A stretch of DNA of 35,039 nucleotides from Pleionea litopenaei. GTDB lineage: Bacteria > Pseudomonadota > Gammaproteobacteria > Enterobacterales > Kangiellaceae. Of this stretch, positions 1 through 7,160 are shown one piece after another (within the stretch, counting starts at the first letter, position 1; the number at the start of each line of letters is the position of its first letter). The position numbers and the translations under genes were made by a program. The stretch covers positions 1 to 35,039 of the forward strand of contig NZ_CP133550.1 of assembly GCF_031198435.1 (NCBI RefSeq), read 5' to 3'. A model generated the notes under the pieces. It ran no database searches, was not told the origin of the DNA, and saw nothing but the letters and a program-made list of their open reading frames with translations.

Positions 1-1074
1 AATGAACTTCGCATAGTCGTCATACCTATCAGCCAAAAAATAGGTATATAAACTCTTGGAATGCTCCGACATCTCATTAAATATATTAGCAGAAAGGCTC
101 TGATCAATAACTCGCAAGCCTTGGTACAACCTCCAGAAAAAGCCATTATGTTGTTTTTCCAATTCCTTGATGTACTGCCTTGCATTCGAAATTATTTCTC
201 CCCTCTTATTCTGAAGCAAATTGTATTTCTTATATGCAGGTAAGTACCTCCATGATCGTTCATCCAGATACATTGAAAGAAAGTAACAGATAAAAATCGC
301 AGTAAAGGACATTGAAAATGCATGTAATAAATCCAACCAGCTAAAAGCGAAATAAACCGCAACCACACTTAGGCCACAGAACAGAGTTTTTCTAATAATT
401 TTCGACCAATACACTGCTTTAACCCATTCGCCTTCAATGTCATCCTGAGTCGGGCAGATGTCCAAATCCAGACTTTCAATATCGAGTTTCATTAGCGATC
501 GTATATCTGATTCGAACAATAACGGAGCATTACCTTTTAACCAAAACTGCTCCAGATCCAAGCCATATAGTGTTCCATTTTCTGTCTTACCATCTAAGCG
601 AGCATGAAGCTCTGAAAGCTTGGCTTTCATTGGCGTAAAAAAACCATCTGGCTCTTTTAATTTAAAGCCAAAATTCGACCAAAAGCCATTTCGCCTATCA
701 CGACACTCGGATTTAGCTGGCTCATTACCAGGATCACCAACAGATGATGTTTTTCCAGATACCAATATATTGTTAGCTTCCGGATTTCCCTGGGCAATTC
801 CAAAATAGGTATAGATCACTTGGATACCTATATTAAACAGTAAGGTACCGTACCCTTTATTTTGAATGCCTGATGAGAACCCATTACCCAATAAGTCCCT
901 AACCCAAACTCTATTCCCATAGACAATACATAGATCCAACGACACTCTATTTTTTTCGCTTGGATAGTCTGGGTACAAATGGATATCTATATTATTTCCA
1001 CAAACCTCAATTGTGATCTTAGTCCTTCCTTCAATCCACTCCAAGCCTTGCTTCAAATCTCTCATATCAAACAT
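1..1074 (-). CDS. GNAT-like/transmembrane fusion protein, 3' end cut by window start
   Basis: Same protein as the complete gene at 17554-18669, where it is described. Here the last 14 codons (including the stop) are missing because the window begins inside the gene. The ATG at 1074 has a ribosome binding site AAGG six bases upstream. The gene is divergent from the HTH gene at 1182, with 107 bp between them. Confidence 0.85.
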   Translation of the reverse strand, partial: MFDMRDLKQGLEWIEGRTKITIEVCGNNIDIHLYPDYPSEKNRVSLDLCIVYGNRVWVRDLLGNGFSSGIQNKGYGTLLFNIGIQVIYTYFGIAQGNPEANNILVSGKTSSVGDPGNEPAKSECRDRRNGFWSNFGFKLKEPDGFFTPMKAKLSELHARLDGKTENGTLYGLDLEQFWLKGNAPLLFESDIRSLMKLDIESLDLDICPTQDDIEGEWVKAVYWSKIIRKTLFCGLSVVAVYFAFSWLDLLHAFSMSFTAIFICYFLSMYLDERSWRYLPAYKKYNLLQNKRGEIISNARQYIKELEKQHNGFFWRLYQGLRVIDQSLSANIFNEMSEHSKSLYTYFLADRYDDYAKFI

Positions 1075-1121
1075 AAGCCACCTTAAAATAGATTTTTTAT
1101 ATCTTTTAACATCACAATAGG

Positions 1122-1150
1122 TAGAAAGCCATATTTTATGAAGTTATAAT
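1122..1150 (+). promoter_or_regulatory. Predicted promoter of the HTH gene
   Basis: A consensus -10 (TATAAT, 1145-1150) has TAGAAA (1122-1127) exactly 17 bp upstream as a -35 matching four of six consensus bases. It reads towards the HTH gene at 1182. It lies in the 107-bp divergent region, so a regulator bound here could control both directions. Confidence 0.5.
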
Positions 1151-1181
1151 ATAGCTTTAATTTATCAATGCGATATTATAT

Positions 1182-1649
1182 ATGGATTCCATCTCTGGTT
1201 TTTCACAAAGAGTTAACGAATTACTTGATAACTATAACTTTCCAAAAGATAGGAAACGATCTGGTGCATTAGCAAAACTACTAAACACTACCACCTTCAC
1301 CTCTCGACGAATAATTAACGATGACATCCCCCCAAAAGACTCTACTTTAATAGAGCTAATTAAATCACTGGATAAAAATCTCAACATCAAAAGTACGTTC
1401 GTTTATTTAAAATATGGCATTACAGATACCCCACCTAAATTAGATAAGGACTTATTTTTAATGGGCCATATTGCTAGGAGTGTTTATTTAAAATCGCAGG
1501 AGCTAGGCATTGATACTGACAGTATCCCAGATAACATACTTGAAAACCTATGGAGAAAAATATTTAAACACTCCAAAAGCAAGGAAGGAGAGATAGATCT
1601 GGAGTACACAACAGACCTATTGTTAAAGCTCAGGGAGTTGCTTTCTTAA
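1182..1649 (+). CDS. Small HTH (Cro/CI-like) transcriptional regulator
   Basis: 155-aa protein. Residues ~25-65 look like a helix-turn-helix of the lambda-repressor-like fold (GALAKLLNTTTFTSRRI followed by a turn and a Leu/Ile-rich helix). The C-terminal 90 residues are helical and charged, with no domain I recognise. There is no clear Shine-Dalgarno sequence before the ATG, but a good promoter ends about 30 bp upstream, so the mRNA may have a short leader. It is divergent from the GNAT-like/membrane gene, the usual layout of a regulator and its target, so control of that gene is the likeliest role. This is inference: no operator was identified with certainty. The family call is moderate; the coding call is strong because the frame is open and well separated from its neighbours. 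Confidence 0.7.
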   Translation: MDSISGFSQRVNELLDNYNFPKDRKRSGALAKLLNTTTFTSRRIINDDIPPKDSTLIELIKSLDKNLNIKSTFVYLKYGITDTPPKLDKDLFLMGHIARSVYLKSQELGIDTDSIPDNILENLWRKIFKHSKSKEGEIDLEYTTDLLLKLRELLS

Positions 1650-1661
1650 CCCCTGAGCTTT
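1625..1661. terminator. Inverted repeat between convergent genes, possible terminator
   Basis: Perfect 11-bp arms (AAAGCTCAGGG, 1625-1635; CCCTGAGCTTT, 1651-1661) with a 15-nt loop, overlapping the stop codon of the HTH gene. It sits between the plus-strand HTH gene and the minus-strand MFS/48-aa genes, where a shared terminator is expected. No strong T-run follows immediately, so efficiency is uncertain. Confidence 0.5.
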
Positions 1662-1665
1662 CCTG

Positions 1666-1812
1666 TCACTGGCTTTTTTCTTTGAAAAAAACAGCGAGCA
1701 ATAATATTGCTAATACAGACGCGCTAAAGCCATAAACAAACTCATTAGAAAACTTTTCGATACCAAGATCTGAAAAGTACATGCTTAGATATTCAGATAC
1801 ACCTATTCCCAT
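1666..1812 (-). CDS. 48-aa single-pass membrane protein overlapping the MFS gene end
   Basis: A small ORF beginning at ATG 1812, inside the last codons of the MFS gene (whose stop is at 1793), so the two overlap by 20 bases in different frames. A strong purine-rich ribosome binding site (GGAGAGAGAA) directly precedes the start, and the overlap suggests translational coupling. The protein has an N-terminal amphipathic stretch (MGIGVSEYLSMYFSDLG), then one membrane helix (about residues 27-42, rich in Phe, Ala, Leu, Val) and a short charged tail ending FKEKSQ. Size and position suggest a small accessory subunit or regulator of the exporter, or a peptide it exports; both are inference. No family is recognised. 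A hairpin at 1625-1661 follows its stop. Confidence 0.55.
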   Translation of the reverse strand: MGIGVSEYLSMYFSDLGIEKFSNEFVYGFSASVLAILLLAVFFKEKSQ

Positions 1813-3043
1813 TTCTCTCTCCTGTATAGTGAAATAAAAATGTTGATAAAATGATGCTAAGTCCCATCGTTAAGAAAATTATGAGAAATCCTTGCTTTTC
1901 CTCATACCCAGTAAAAAGCATTAAAAACCCTACTATTTGATCATTGGCCGTTAACCAAGGCTCTAAAACAAGCGATAAAATCCACGGAGAAAAAAGATAT
2001 CCTAACGGTAATGCAACAGCGATAAGTGCATCTCTAATGGCAAATATACGACCTTGAAGCATCACAGGAACTTCTTTATACCAATAAGCCTTTAGTTTTA
2101 CTAACGCGAACGATGATGAGAAAAAACATCCAAAAATACATACCGCCAGCCACAGTAAAGAAGGGTTTATAGCAACTCCGCAAATAAACACTCCACAGTA
2201 CATAATGCTTCTAGATGGCAATAGTTTCGCGCCAAACTTAGAAGCTGTGAGAGCCCCAAGAACTGTTCCTACACCACCTGCACCAAGAAGAAAACCAAGT
2301 GCCTTTTCATTCGATATAGTCAGTATTAAAGGTGTAAATAGCACTGTCGTTGATGCAACAGCAAATGTAATAAATGATAGCCAAATAGACGTTCGTTTTA
2401 GCTCTACATGTGTGTTCAGATATTTTATACCTTGGGAGACTTCTTTTAATTCCCAACTAGAATCGTGTTTGGGTTGAATTAAATCATTTCTAGCAAAGTC
2501 ACTTATTAGTACCGTTAAAACCGCGACAAAGAAAGTGATGATATCAAAAGCCAATATCCACTTAATCCCGTATTGCAAAACAACACCGGCGAATACGGGC
2601 GAAAATAGCCTGATAGATGCACTAATTTGAGTTAAGGACGCATACCACTTTAACTGGCTTAACTGTGAAGTTATTAGTCTCGGCAAAGTATTAAAAGTAA
2701 TGCTTTGCACTTTACTTAGTAATGCCCTTAAGATTACCAGGAAGTACACAACGTAAAGCTCGAGATTTTTCGTGGTTAGTAAAAATAATAGACCAACCAA
2801 TATCAAAGCCTGAAATGCATCACAGCAAATAAGAGTAATTTTCTTAGACCATTTATCAATAAAGTAACCCGATAATGGCAGAACCAAAATCCCAGAAGCT
2901 GTGATAAGCAGCATAATCAGTGCAAAGTCAAACACTGATCCTGTAGTTTGATATACCCAAATTCCTAGAGCAAAATTAGTAACGCCGGATCCAAGCAACG
3001 ATAGAGACTGACCAATCCAAATAGTAATAAAAGAGTTTTTCAT
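1793..3043 (-). CDS. MFS efflux transporter (macrolide-efflux/EntS-like subgroup)
   Basis: A major facilitator superfamily protein of about 416 aa, the normal size for a 12-helix member. The N-terminus (SFITIWIGQSLSLLGSGVTN) and the following GIWVYQTTGS segment are typical of the MefA/EntS-like group of exporters. The loop GYFIDKWSKK between helices 2 and 3 is the family's motif A region. It sits in the inner membrane and probably exports a small molecule driven by the proton gradient; the substrate cannot be read from sequence. I chose ATG 3043; an in-frame TTG at 3049 is closer to the AAGG at about 3055 and is possible. It follows a secreted DUF4177-like protein gene, with a GC-rich hairpin between them, and overlaps a 48-aa membrane protein gene at its end. 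Confidence 0.85.
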   Translation of the reverse strand: MKNSFITIWIGQSLSLLGSGVTNFALGIWVYQTTGSVFDFALIMLLITASGILVLPLSGYFIDKWSKKITLICCDAFQALILVGLLFLLTTKNLELYVVYFLVILRALLSKVQSITFNTLPRLITSQLSQLKWYASLTQISASIRLFSPVFAGVVLQYGIKWILAFDIITFFVAVLTVLISDFARNDLIQPKHDSSWELKEVSQGIKYLNTHVELKRTSIWLSFITFAVASTTVLFTPLILTISNEKALGFLLGAGGVGTVLGALTASKFGAKLLPSRSIMYCGVFICGVAINPSLLWLAVCIFGCFFSSSFALVKLKAYWYKEVPVMLQGRIFAIRDALIAVALPLGYLFSPWILSLVLEPWLTANDQIVGFLMLFTGYEEKQGFLIIFLTMGLSIILSTFLFHYTGERNGNRCI

Positions 3044-3062
3044 CAACAATGGGCCTTATAAT

Positions 3063-3082
3063 GGCGCACTAAATAGTGCGCC
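3063..3082 (-). promoter_or_regulatory. GC-rich intercistronic hairpin before the MFS gene
   Basis: Perfect 8-bp inverted repeat GGCGCACT / AGTGCGCC with a 4-nt loop, lying between the stop of the DUF4177-like gene (3090) and the MFS start (3043). No T-run follows on the minus strand, so it is more likely an mRNA-stability or attenuation element, or an operator, than a full terminator. Confidence 0.5.
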
Positions 3083-3089
3083 CAAATAG

Positions 3090-3368
3090 CTACTTTACTT
3101 TCTTTAATAAGACCACTGCCTTTCCTATATTTTGATGTTCAAAAGAAACGAGCTCCCATCCTTCTTCTCCAAGCTCTTTTAATTTTCTCTCATAATATTT
3201 TAATTCTTTTTCAAGCTCATATTTGGCCAACGGATCCAAATTAGGTACTTCATAATTTATCGATTGATAAATATAATCAAATTTAACCGCTGTTTTTTGG
3301 CTATCATCTGCGAATGAAAAACAAGAGATTATGACCAGTAAAGCTATCGTAGTGTATTTTTTAAACAT
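3090..3368 (-). CDS. Secreted DUF4177-like small protein
   Basis: 92 aa. The first ~20 residues (MFKKYTTIALLVIISCFSFA) form a signal peptide: two lysines, a hydrophobic core and a likely cleavage after SFA. The mature part begins acidic and ends with LKELGEEGWELVSFEHQ then a short strand VVLLKKVK, the pattern of DUF4177 family proteins (helix, EGWELV, strand). The biochemical role of that family is not known to me. The ribosome binding site GAGG lies eight bases before the ATG. It is first in a minus-strand group with the MFS exporter and the 48-aa membrane protein, so it may act in the periplasm with that exporter; this is inference from position. Confidence 0.7.
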   Translation of the reverse strand: MFKKYTTIALLVIISCFSFADDSQKTAVKFDYIYQSINYEVPNLDPLAKYELEKELKYYERKLKELGEEGWELVSFEHQNIGKAVVLLKKVK

Positions 3369-3379
3369 ATAAATGACCT

Positions 3380-3403
3380 CTATTAGTTATGGTTAGCTAA
3401 TAG
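3380..3403. promoter_or_regulatory. Inverted repeat upstream of the DUF4177-like gene, possible operator
   Basis: 7-bp arms CTATTAG (3380-3386) and CTAATAG (3397-3403) with a 10-nt spacer, 12-35 bp upstream of the start codon and next to its ribosome binding site. Position fits an operator or 5' mRNA hairpin; no protein partner is evident. Confidence 0.35.
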
Positions 3404-3431
3404 ATGGTGCCACGCGAAGACCTATCGATTA

Positions 3432-3460
3432 TTATTAAAAACCCGCCCCACAACAGGTTT
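3432..3460 (-). terminator. Rho-independent terminator of the recombinase/coupling protein operon
   Basis: On the minus strand AAACCTG, an 8-nt loop, then CGGGTTT (7-bp stem with one T-G wobble) is followed directly by more T and an AT-rich stretch. It overlaps the stop codon of the 90-aa gene, so it ends the four-gene minus-strand operon that starts at 6622. Confidence 0.65.
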
Positions 3461-3731
3461 ATTTATTTACAGTAATCTCAATATTCACCCCCTTTTCCGG
3501 ATTTCGAGCTAATTTGTTTTTAATCCCTAATAACCAATCTTCTAACGAAGTGTCATTGTCCGTGTAAGCACCTTTGAACTCACCTATGCCAACATCATCA
3601 ACCCACTTTGCCGAAAGTCTAAAGGGCTTTTTCAAAGAATCACAAAAGCTTTCAGCTTCTTCAAATGATAAGTTTATCAGCTGCTTTTCACCCTGCTGTA
3701 TACTAAATCGCCATAGCTCGTACATAATCAC
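3459..3731 (-). CDS. Hypothetical 90-aa protein, last gene of the mobility operon
   Basis: I do not recognise this protein. It is soluble and mixed alpha/beta in character, with aromatic residues near the N-terminus (YELWRFSIQQGEKQ), an acidic centre and a beta-like end (GVNIEITVNK). The chosen start is GTG 3731, which overlaps the stop of the 69-aa gene (GTGA) and has AGGA about seven bases upstream; an in-frame ATG lies two codons later. Stop/start overlap with the gene before it means it is probably translated together with the coupling protein, so a role in plasmid transfer or its regulation is possible but unproven. A terminator overlaps its stop codon. Confidence 0.65.
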   Translation of the reverse strand: MIMYELWRFSIQQGEKQLINLSFEEAESFCDSLKKPFRLSAKWVDDVGIGEFKGAYTDNDTSLEDWLLGIKNKLARNPEKGVNIEITVNK

Positions 3732-3937
3732 CGTTGTTCCTGATTAATGGATAGTCTAGCTTTTAGTCCTGAGCATATAAGCTCCCTTCTTACTTTACGT
3801 AAACTTTTAATATCGTTGTCTTGAGCAGGATTATTGATATTGGCCTCTATTAAGCGGTTTACAGAGCTCACTAACAAAGCATACTCATTTTCTGTAACTT
3901 CAATTTCAATTTTGTACGTTTCTTCTGAATCGACCAT
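3728..3937 (-). CDS. Hypothetical 69-aa protein in the mobility operon
   Basis: Small protein with an acidic N-terminal half (VDSEETYKIEIEVTENEYAL) and a basic C-terminal half (LRKVRRELICSGLKARL). No family recognised; the helical, charge-split character would suit a small DNA- or protein-binding accessory factor. Its ATG overlaps the TAA of the coupling protein gene (TAATG) and its own stop overlaps the next GTG start. This is the tightest possible coupling on both sides and a good argument that it is real and works with the coupling protein. Confidence 0.65.
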   Translation of the reverse strand: MVDSEETYKIEIEVTENEYALLVSSVNRLIEANINNPAQDNDIKSLRKVRRELICSGLKARLSINQEQR

Positions 3938-5751
3938 TAACTACGACACTCCTCCAAAGTACTTGCTTGATAAGCATCGCCAAGCTTCTCAGCTTCAGCA
4001 GGTTTCCATCCATTAAACTCTGGCCAAATCTCATAATAAGGATCAGCAACACCTCTCCATGCTTTTCCTCGATAAGCACATACAACCTCCCTGTCATCAA
4101 GTTGTTGCAGTTCGTGAGGCTTAATTACTGACTCAGTAACAAGATCTTTGCTTTCTGTTGGTTTACCACGGAATAGTCCAGGATCAGAGTAAGATACTTT
4201 ATGCACCAGGCGATCTACTGTTCCAATTTTTTCACTAAACCAGCTGGCCGTAGCATTGTCATTGAGACGAAATACCATTTGTAAATCACAAGCACCAAGA
4301 ATGATATTGGCTCCTTCATCGGGTTTATCCCCATACGCTTGCATTTGCTCTTTTGACTGCCAATATAACCAGGTAGGAATATTTCTACTTCGAATAGTGT
4401 TGAGCTTTTCTTTAAGACCCACCACTTTTGCCATATTTCCAACCTCGTCCAACAGCTGAAAAACCGGTGGTCTTTGTGTATTTGAAATTAAATACCTCAT
4501 AATATGGCCGGTAAGAACTGATGCTAATCCCGAGGTGAGCTCCTTAGTTTCTTCTTCAAACTGCAAAAATAAGCCTACTTTTTCTTTTTTTAGTTCTTCC
4601 AAGCTAAAATCGGATTGAGTCATACTCGCTTTAATAGCGGGATATCTCAGAAACCTTAAATTCATCCTAAAGGTTGTAAATATCGATCCCAATAGCCGTT
4701 CATTAGACGCACTTATTTTTAGTCCACTAACAAGCTCCTTTACATCACTGTTTTCTGAGCGCTTCAATTCATTTAATAACTCTTTATGCTCATCAAACTG
4801 AGCAACATATGTTCTGACATCTGGCAAAGAAACATTGCCGTTTTCGTGCTTCAGGTGAGTAATGATCGCATCAAGAAAATCCCTTGCTGACTCGTTAAAT
4901 ACTGCATTTTCTGGATCTGGTGAAGGAATCAATGAAGATGCCAGCTCACCTATCTGTTCTGGAGAGTGGGCATCTTGAAGCATGTTATACCTATGCCCCG
5001 TCTCTCGAGTGGGATTATATACATAAAGCTTATAACCCATTTCTTCGAGTCGTTTTCTAGTTATACCGTAAATTTCAGGCTTGATATCCATACAGACAAA
5101 TGGCCTACCACTTTTTGCCCAGTTCAAAAGCTGAGTCACTAGAAATGTTGTTTTGCCAGTTCCTGGTGGGCCAATCACAACTGCGCGATCTTCGACTGAA
5201 GAGTAAAGCTCCTCTCCATTAACTGAACCTGCAAATACCCCATCGCGATAATTAAGTTTTTGTTTCACCTCTGAGTACAAAGAGTCTCCAGACAATAGAT
5301 CTTTATCGTCTTTCTGAACCGATGCTTTACCAACTCCATATAACGCAAGCACTCCTATATACCCGCCGAATAAAGCGCTACTCCAAACAACCATAGCCAG
5401 CACCTGGTTGGGTGTAAGCCAAATATTAAGAAGTAAAAACAGCAATACTCCACCAAAAACATGGATCTTGCGCTTATTTGCTAATACTGCAAGCACCTCC
5501 TCCTTTAAACTTTTTGTTAACCTCTCAATATGAAATTCTTCTCCTATATACCCTACGATACAACTAACAGGGACAGAAATTAGAAAAGTGAGAATGATAT
5601 AATCGACTAAGTAGCGAGCACCGGACGTCAAAAAAACTAGAAAGAATGATACTAAAAAGACTATTGGAACCCTCTTCCAATGAAACCGCTCTCCGAAAAA
5701 GCCTAGTAAGGCAACTAAAGGCATTACCAAAAAAAGAGTCTTATAAACCAT
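3937..5751 (-). CDS. Type IV coupling protein (VirD4/TraG/TraD-like ATPase)
   Basis: 604 aa. The N-terminal 140 residues hold four or five hydrophobic membrane segments (about 4-20, 28-42, 48-68, 97-112, 116-140). A Walker A motif GPPGTGKT lies at 194-201 and a Walker B FQLLDE at 431-436, followed by GN as in the VirD4/TraG family. Coupling proteins are inner-membrane hexameric ATPases that bring a nicked plasmid and its relaxase to a type IV secretion channel. No channel genes are present, so the plasmid would be mobilizable with help rather than self-transmissible. It starts one base after the stop of the tyrosine recombinase gene and overlaps the 69-aa gene, so four genes form one operon. 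The absence of a conventional relaxase (no HUH motif or MOB family signature seen) makes the neighbouring recombinase of special interest. Confidence 0.85.
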   Translation of the reverse strand: MVYKTLFLVMPLVALLGFFGERFHWKRVPIVFLVSFFLVFLTSGARYLVDYIILTFLISVPVSCIVGYIGEEFHIERLTKSLKEEVLAVLANKRKIHVFGGVLLFLLLNIWLTPNQVLAMVVWSSALFGGYIGVLALYGVGKASVQKDDKDLLSGDSLYSEVKQKLNYRDGVFAGSVNGEELYSSVEDRAVVIGPPGTGKTTFLVTQLLNWAKSGRPFVCMDIKPEIYGITRKRLEEMGYKLYVYNPTRETGHRYNMLQDAHSPEQIGELASSLIPSPDPENAVFNESARDFLDAIITHLKHENGNVSLPDVRTYVAQFDEHKELLNELKRSENSDVKELVSGLKISASNERLLGSIFTTFRMNLRFLRYPAIKASMTQSDFSLEELKKEKVGLFLQFEEETKELTSGLASVLTGHIMRYLISNTQRPPVFQLLDEVGNMAKVVGLKEKLNTIRSRNIPTWLYWQSKEQMQAYGDKPDEGANIILGACDLQMVFRLNDNATASWFSEKIGTVDRLVHKVSYSDPGLFRGKPTESKDLVTESVIKPHELQQLDDREVVCAYRGKAWRGVADPYYEIWPEFNGWKPAEAEKLGDAYQASTLEECRS

Positions 5752-5752
5752 A

Positions 5753-6622
5753 TTATCGTCCTAAATATACTGTTGTTATTTGCTCTCTCGAATGCCCCAA
5801 CTCTTCTGATATCTGGAGCCTAACACTACGATCTAACTGCTTTTGTTCTGCTGTTAACTGTTTTGAGCTTGGGCCACCAGCTACGGGAGCCTTCCACCCC
5901 GTAAGCTCACAATATCTTCTTTGCGCATACTCATGACGTAGCCCGTGAAGCTTAGAAAGACCTACTTCTGAAGTATGTTTTTCATAAAGCCTTAACTGCT
6001 GTATATACTTTTTATTAGGGGGAATTAACGACCCTCTGCCTGCTATTTTATGAGCTTTATCTAACGCTGTTCTTTGTGACTCTGATGTTATCGGAACTAC
6101 TCGCTCACGACCGCCTTTAGTCCAACTAGCCTTTAACCTTATGAAATCTCCTTGGTCGGCGTAAGAGGGTTGAAACTTCATAGATTCCTCTCTACGCAAC
6201 CCAAACTCTCTTTGAAGCTCCAAGCTCATTTTTAAATAGGGATCTTTAATTTTACCCAGAGTTTCATTTTCAAGCTTTTGGGCTTTACTTTCCTGGGAAA
6301 CATACTGCCTATCGTCAATGCCGTAGTGAGAATTATCTCTAGCTACTATATTTCGCTTACCTATCTTTTCAGCCCACCATCGCAAAGTGGACATTCTGTT
6401 TTTCATAGTTCCTGCTGAGAGGCCATCGGCTTGCCATTTTTTCACCAAAGCATCAACATGCTTTTCTTTTAATGACTTAGCCTGCATGTTTCGAAAACCT
6501 AACTCATGTAGCTGCTTTCCCATCTGCTGTAAAATTCGATTTCTATTCGACTGAGTTGCAATACTTCCATCTCGATTTCTTCTTTGAAGAAGGTGTAAAT
6601 CATAAGAAATATTTTTACTCAT
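5753..6622 (-). CDS. Tyrosine recombinase/integrase (possible relaxase-like role)
   Basis: 289 aa with an N-terminal SAM-like DNA-binding part (about 1-100) and a C-terminal catalytic domain. The full catalytic set is visible: R143 (FGLRREE), K169 (WTKGGRERVVPI), H226 and R229 (HGLRH), H277 (LGHSREQ) and nucleophile Y286. It resembles the Integrase_1-type recombinases found on gammaproteobacterial elements. All residues being present, it should cut and join DNA through a 3'-phosphotyrosine. Possible roles are plasmid multimer resolution, site-specific integration, or, because it heads an operon with a coupling protein, strand nicking for transfer as proposed for the tyrosine-recombinase-like relaxase TcpM of pCW3. 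The last is inference. ATG 6622 lies inside a set of ACTC boxes, and there is only a weak purine-rich ribosome binding site. Confidence 0.8.
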   Translation of the reverse strand: MSKNISYDLHLLQRRNRDGSIATQSNRNRILQQMGKQLHELGFRNMQAKSLKEKHVDALVKKWQADGLSAGTMKNRMSTLRWWAEKIGKRNIVARDNSHYGIDDRQYVSQESKAQKLENETLGKIKDPYLKMSLELQREFGLRREESMKFQPSYADQGDFIRLKASWTKGGRERVVPITSESQRTALDKAHKIAGRGSLIPPNKKYIQQLRLYEKHTSEVGLSKLHGLRHEYAQRRYCELTGWKAPVAGGPSSKQLTAEQKQLDRSVRLQISEELGHSREQITTVYLGR

Positions 6623-6637
6623 TTACTTATTTACTCA
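6615..6637. promoter_or_regulatory. ParG-type ACTC boxes over the recombinase start
   Basis: Three boxes (ACTC 6617-6620, ACTT 6625-6628, ACTC 6633-6636) separated by ATTT. The boxes cover the recombinase start codon and the bases upstream where its ribosome binding site should be. The same 23-bp sequence recurs exactly at 14465-14487. Binding of the plasmid's ParG-like protein here would repress the mobility operon; this is inferred from the known box preference of TP228 ParG. Confidence 0.55.
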
Positions 6638-6851
6638 ACGTGTCTTGAATCTTTTATCATGGAATTCTGGTAAGTGTTAAGGCCAAAACCAATGGTCGTA
6701 ACCAGTTGATCTGTATGCAAGCATACCTAGTAGCCAAATAAGCGCTAATCCAAGATTAACTCAAAATAGAGTTAGCACTTTCGTCTTCGTAGAAGACCAG
6801 GGGGTGCTTAGTTAACGTTGATTCATTAAAACCTCCTATTTATTTACAAGT
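6638..6851. other. Non-coding region upstream of the mobility operon, candidate oriT or recombination site
   Basis: No gene is visible. It holds small perfect inverted repeats: GTATGC/GCATAC (6713-6718, 6721-6726), AACTC/GAGTT around 6770, and GTCTTC/GAAGAC (6783-6788, 6792-6797). Clusters of short inverted repeats upstream of a recombinase and a coupling protein are where an oriT or a recombinase core site would be expected. No nic-site consensus was recognised, so the assignment is tentative. Confidence 0.3.
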
Positions 6852-6893
6852 AAAAAAACAGGAGATTGCCACCCAAAGGGTGCGCCAATCTCC
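6852..6893 (-). terminator. Strong rho-independent terminator of the candidate RNA
   Basis: On the minus strand GGAGATTG / CAATCTCC (8 bp) encloses a second stem CACCC / GGGTG with a 3-nt loop and a small internal loop. The hairpin is followed by TG and seven T (plus-strand A-run 6852-6858). Confidence 0.75.
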
Positions 6894-6931
6894 CTTCTGG
6901 GTGTTGCCTTTTTGCTTATAAAAAAACCAAT

Positions 6932-7010
6932 AAGCTCGGCAAGTATTTAGAGTTTAAGCCCTCTAAATATGGCAAGTTGCTTGAATTTACAGCCTACAAG
7001 CTCGGCAAGT
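6932..7010 (+). repeat. Three direct repeats at 33-bp spacing
   Basis: GGCAAGT occurs at 6938, 6971 and 7004, exactly 33 bp apart (about three helical turns). The outer two are extended to the 13-mer AAGCTCGGCAAGT. A perfect 8-bp inverted repeat lies between the first two. Regular phasing suggests iteron-like protein-binding sites, or a repeated RNA motif in the minus-strand candidate RNA. Confidence 0.6.
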
Positions 7011-7046
7011 TCACACACATCACACATTCACGTATGTAACTCTTTA

Positions 7047-7076
7047 AAAATACCACATAATTCATCTATAATTCAA
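7047..7076 (-). promoter_or_regulatory. Predicted minus-strand promoter of the candidate RNA
   Basis: TTGAAT (minus strand, 7076-7071) as -35 and TATTTT (7052-7047) as -10 with an 18-bp spacer. Transcription would begin near 7040 and meet the terminator at 6852-6893. Confidence 0.35.
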
Positions 7077-7098
7077 TTATATGACTGTGTTTTGATTT

Positions 7099-7104
7099 TA
7101 TAAT
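7099..7104 (+). promoter_or_regulatory. Consensus -10 box ahead of the long inverted repeat
   Basis: A perfect TATAAT, but no convincing -35 at 16-18 bp upstream. If active, the transcript would contain the whole 7161-7265 inverted repeat as the leader of the Cys-rich gene at 7286. Confidence 0.3.
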
Positions 7105-7160
7105 CGCAAAGAATGGCTCAAGACATCGAACCTTTCGCCATTCAACGCTGCCTTTAATAA

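Larger units (their letters stand above)
6850..7040 (-). ncRNA. Candidate structured small RNA of ~190 nt
   Basis: On the minus strand a predicted promoter (7047-7076) is followed by four successive stem-loops: GCTTG/CAAGC (6979-7001), ATTTAGAG/CTCTAAAT (6945-6968), GCTTAT/ATAAGC (6914-6935) and a strong terminator with a run of seven T (6852-6893). No ORF of note lies within. It could be an independent regulatory RNA or a terminated leader of the recombinase operon. The terminator lies about 230 bp before the recombinase start, so an independent RNA seems more likely. Confidence 0.45.
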
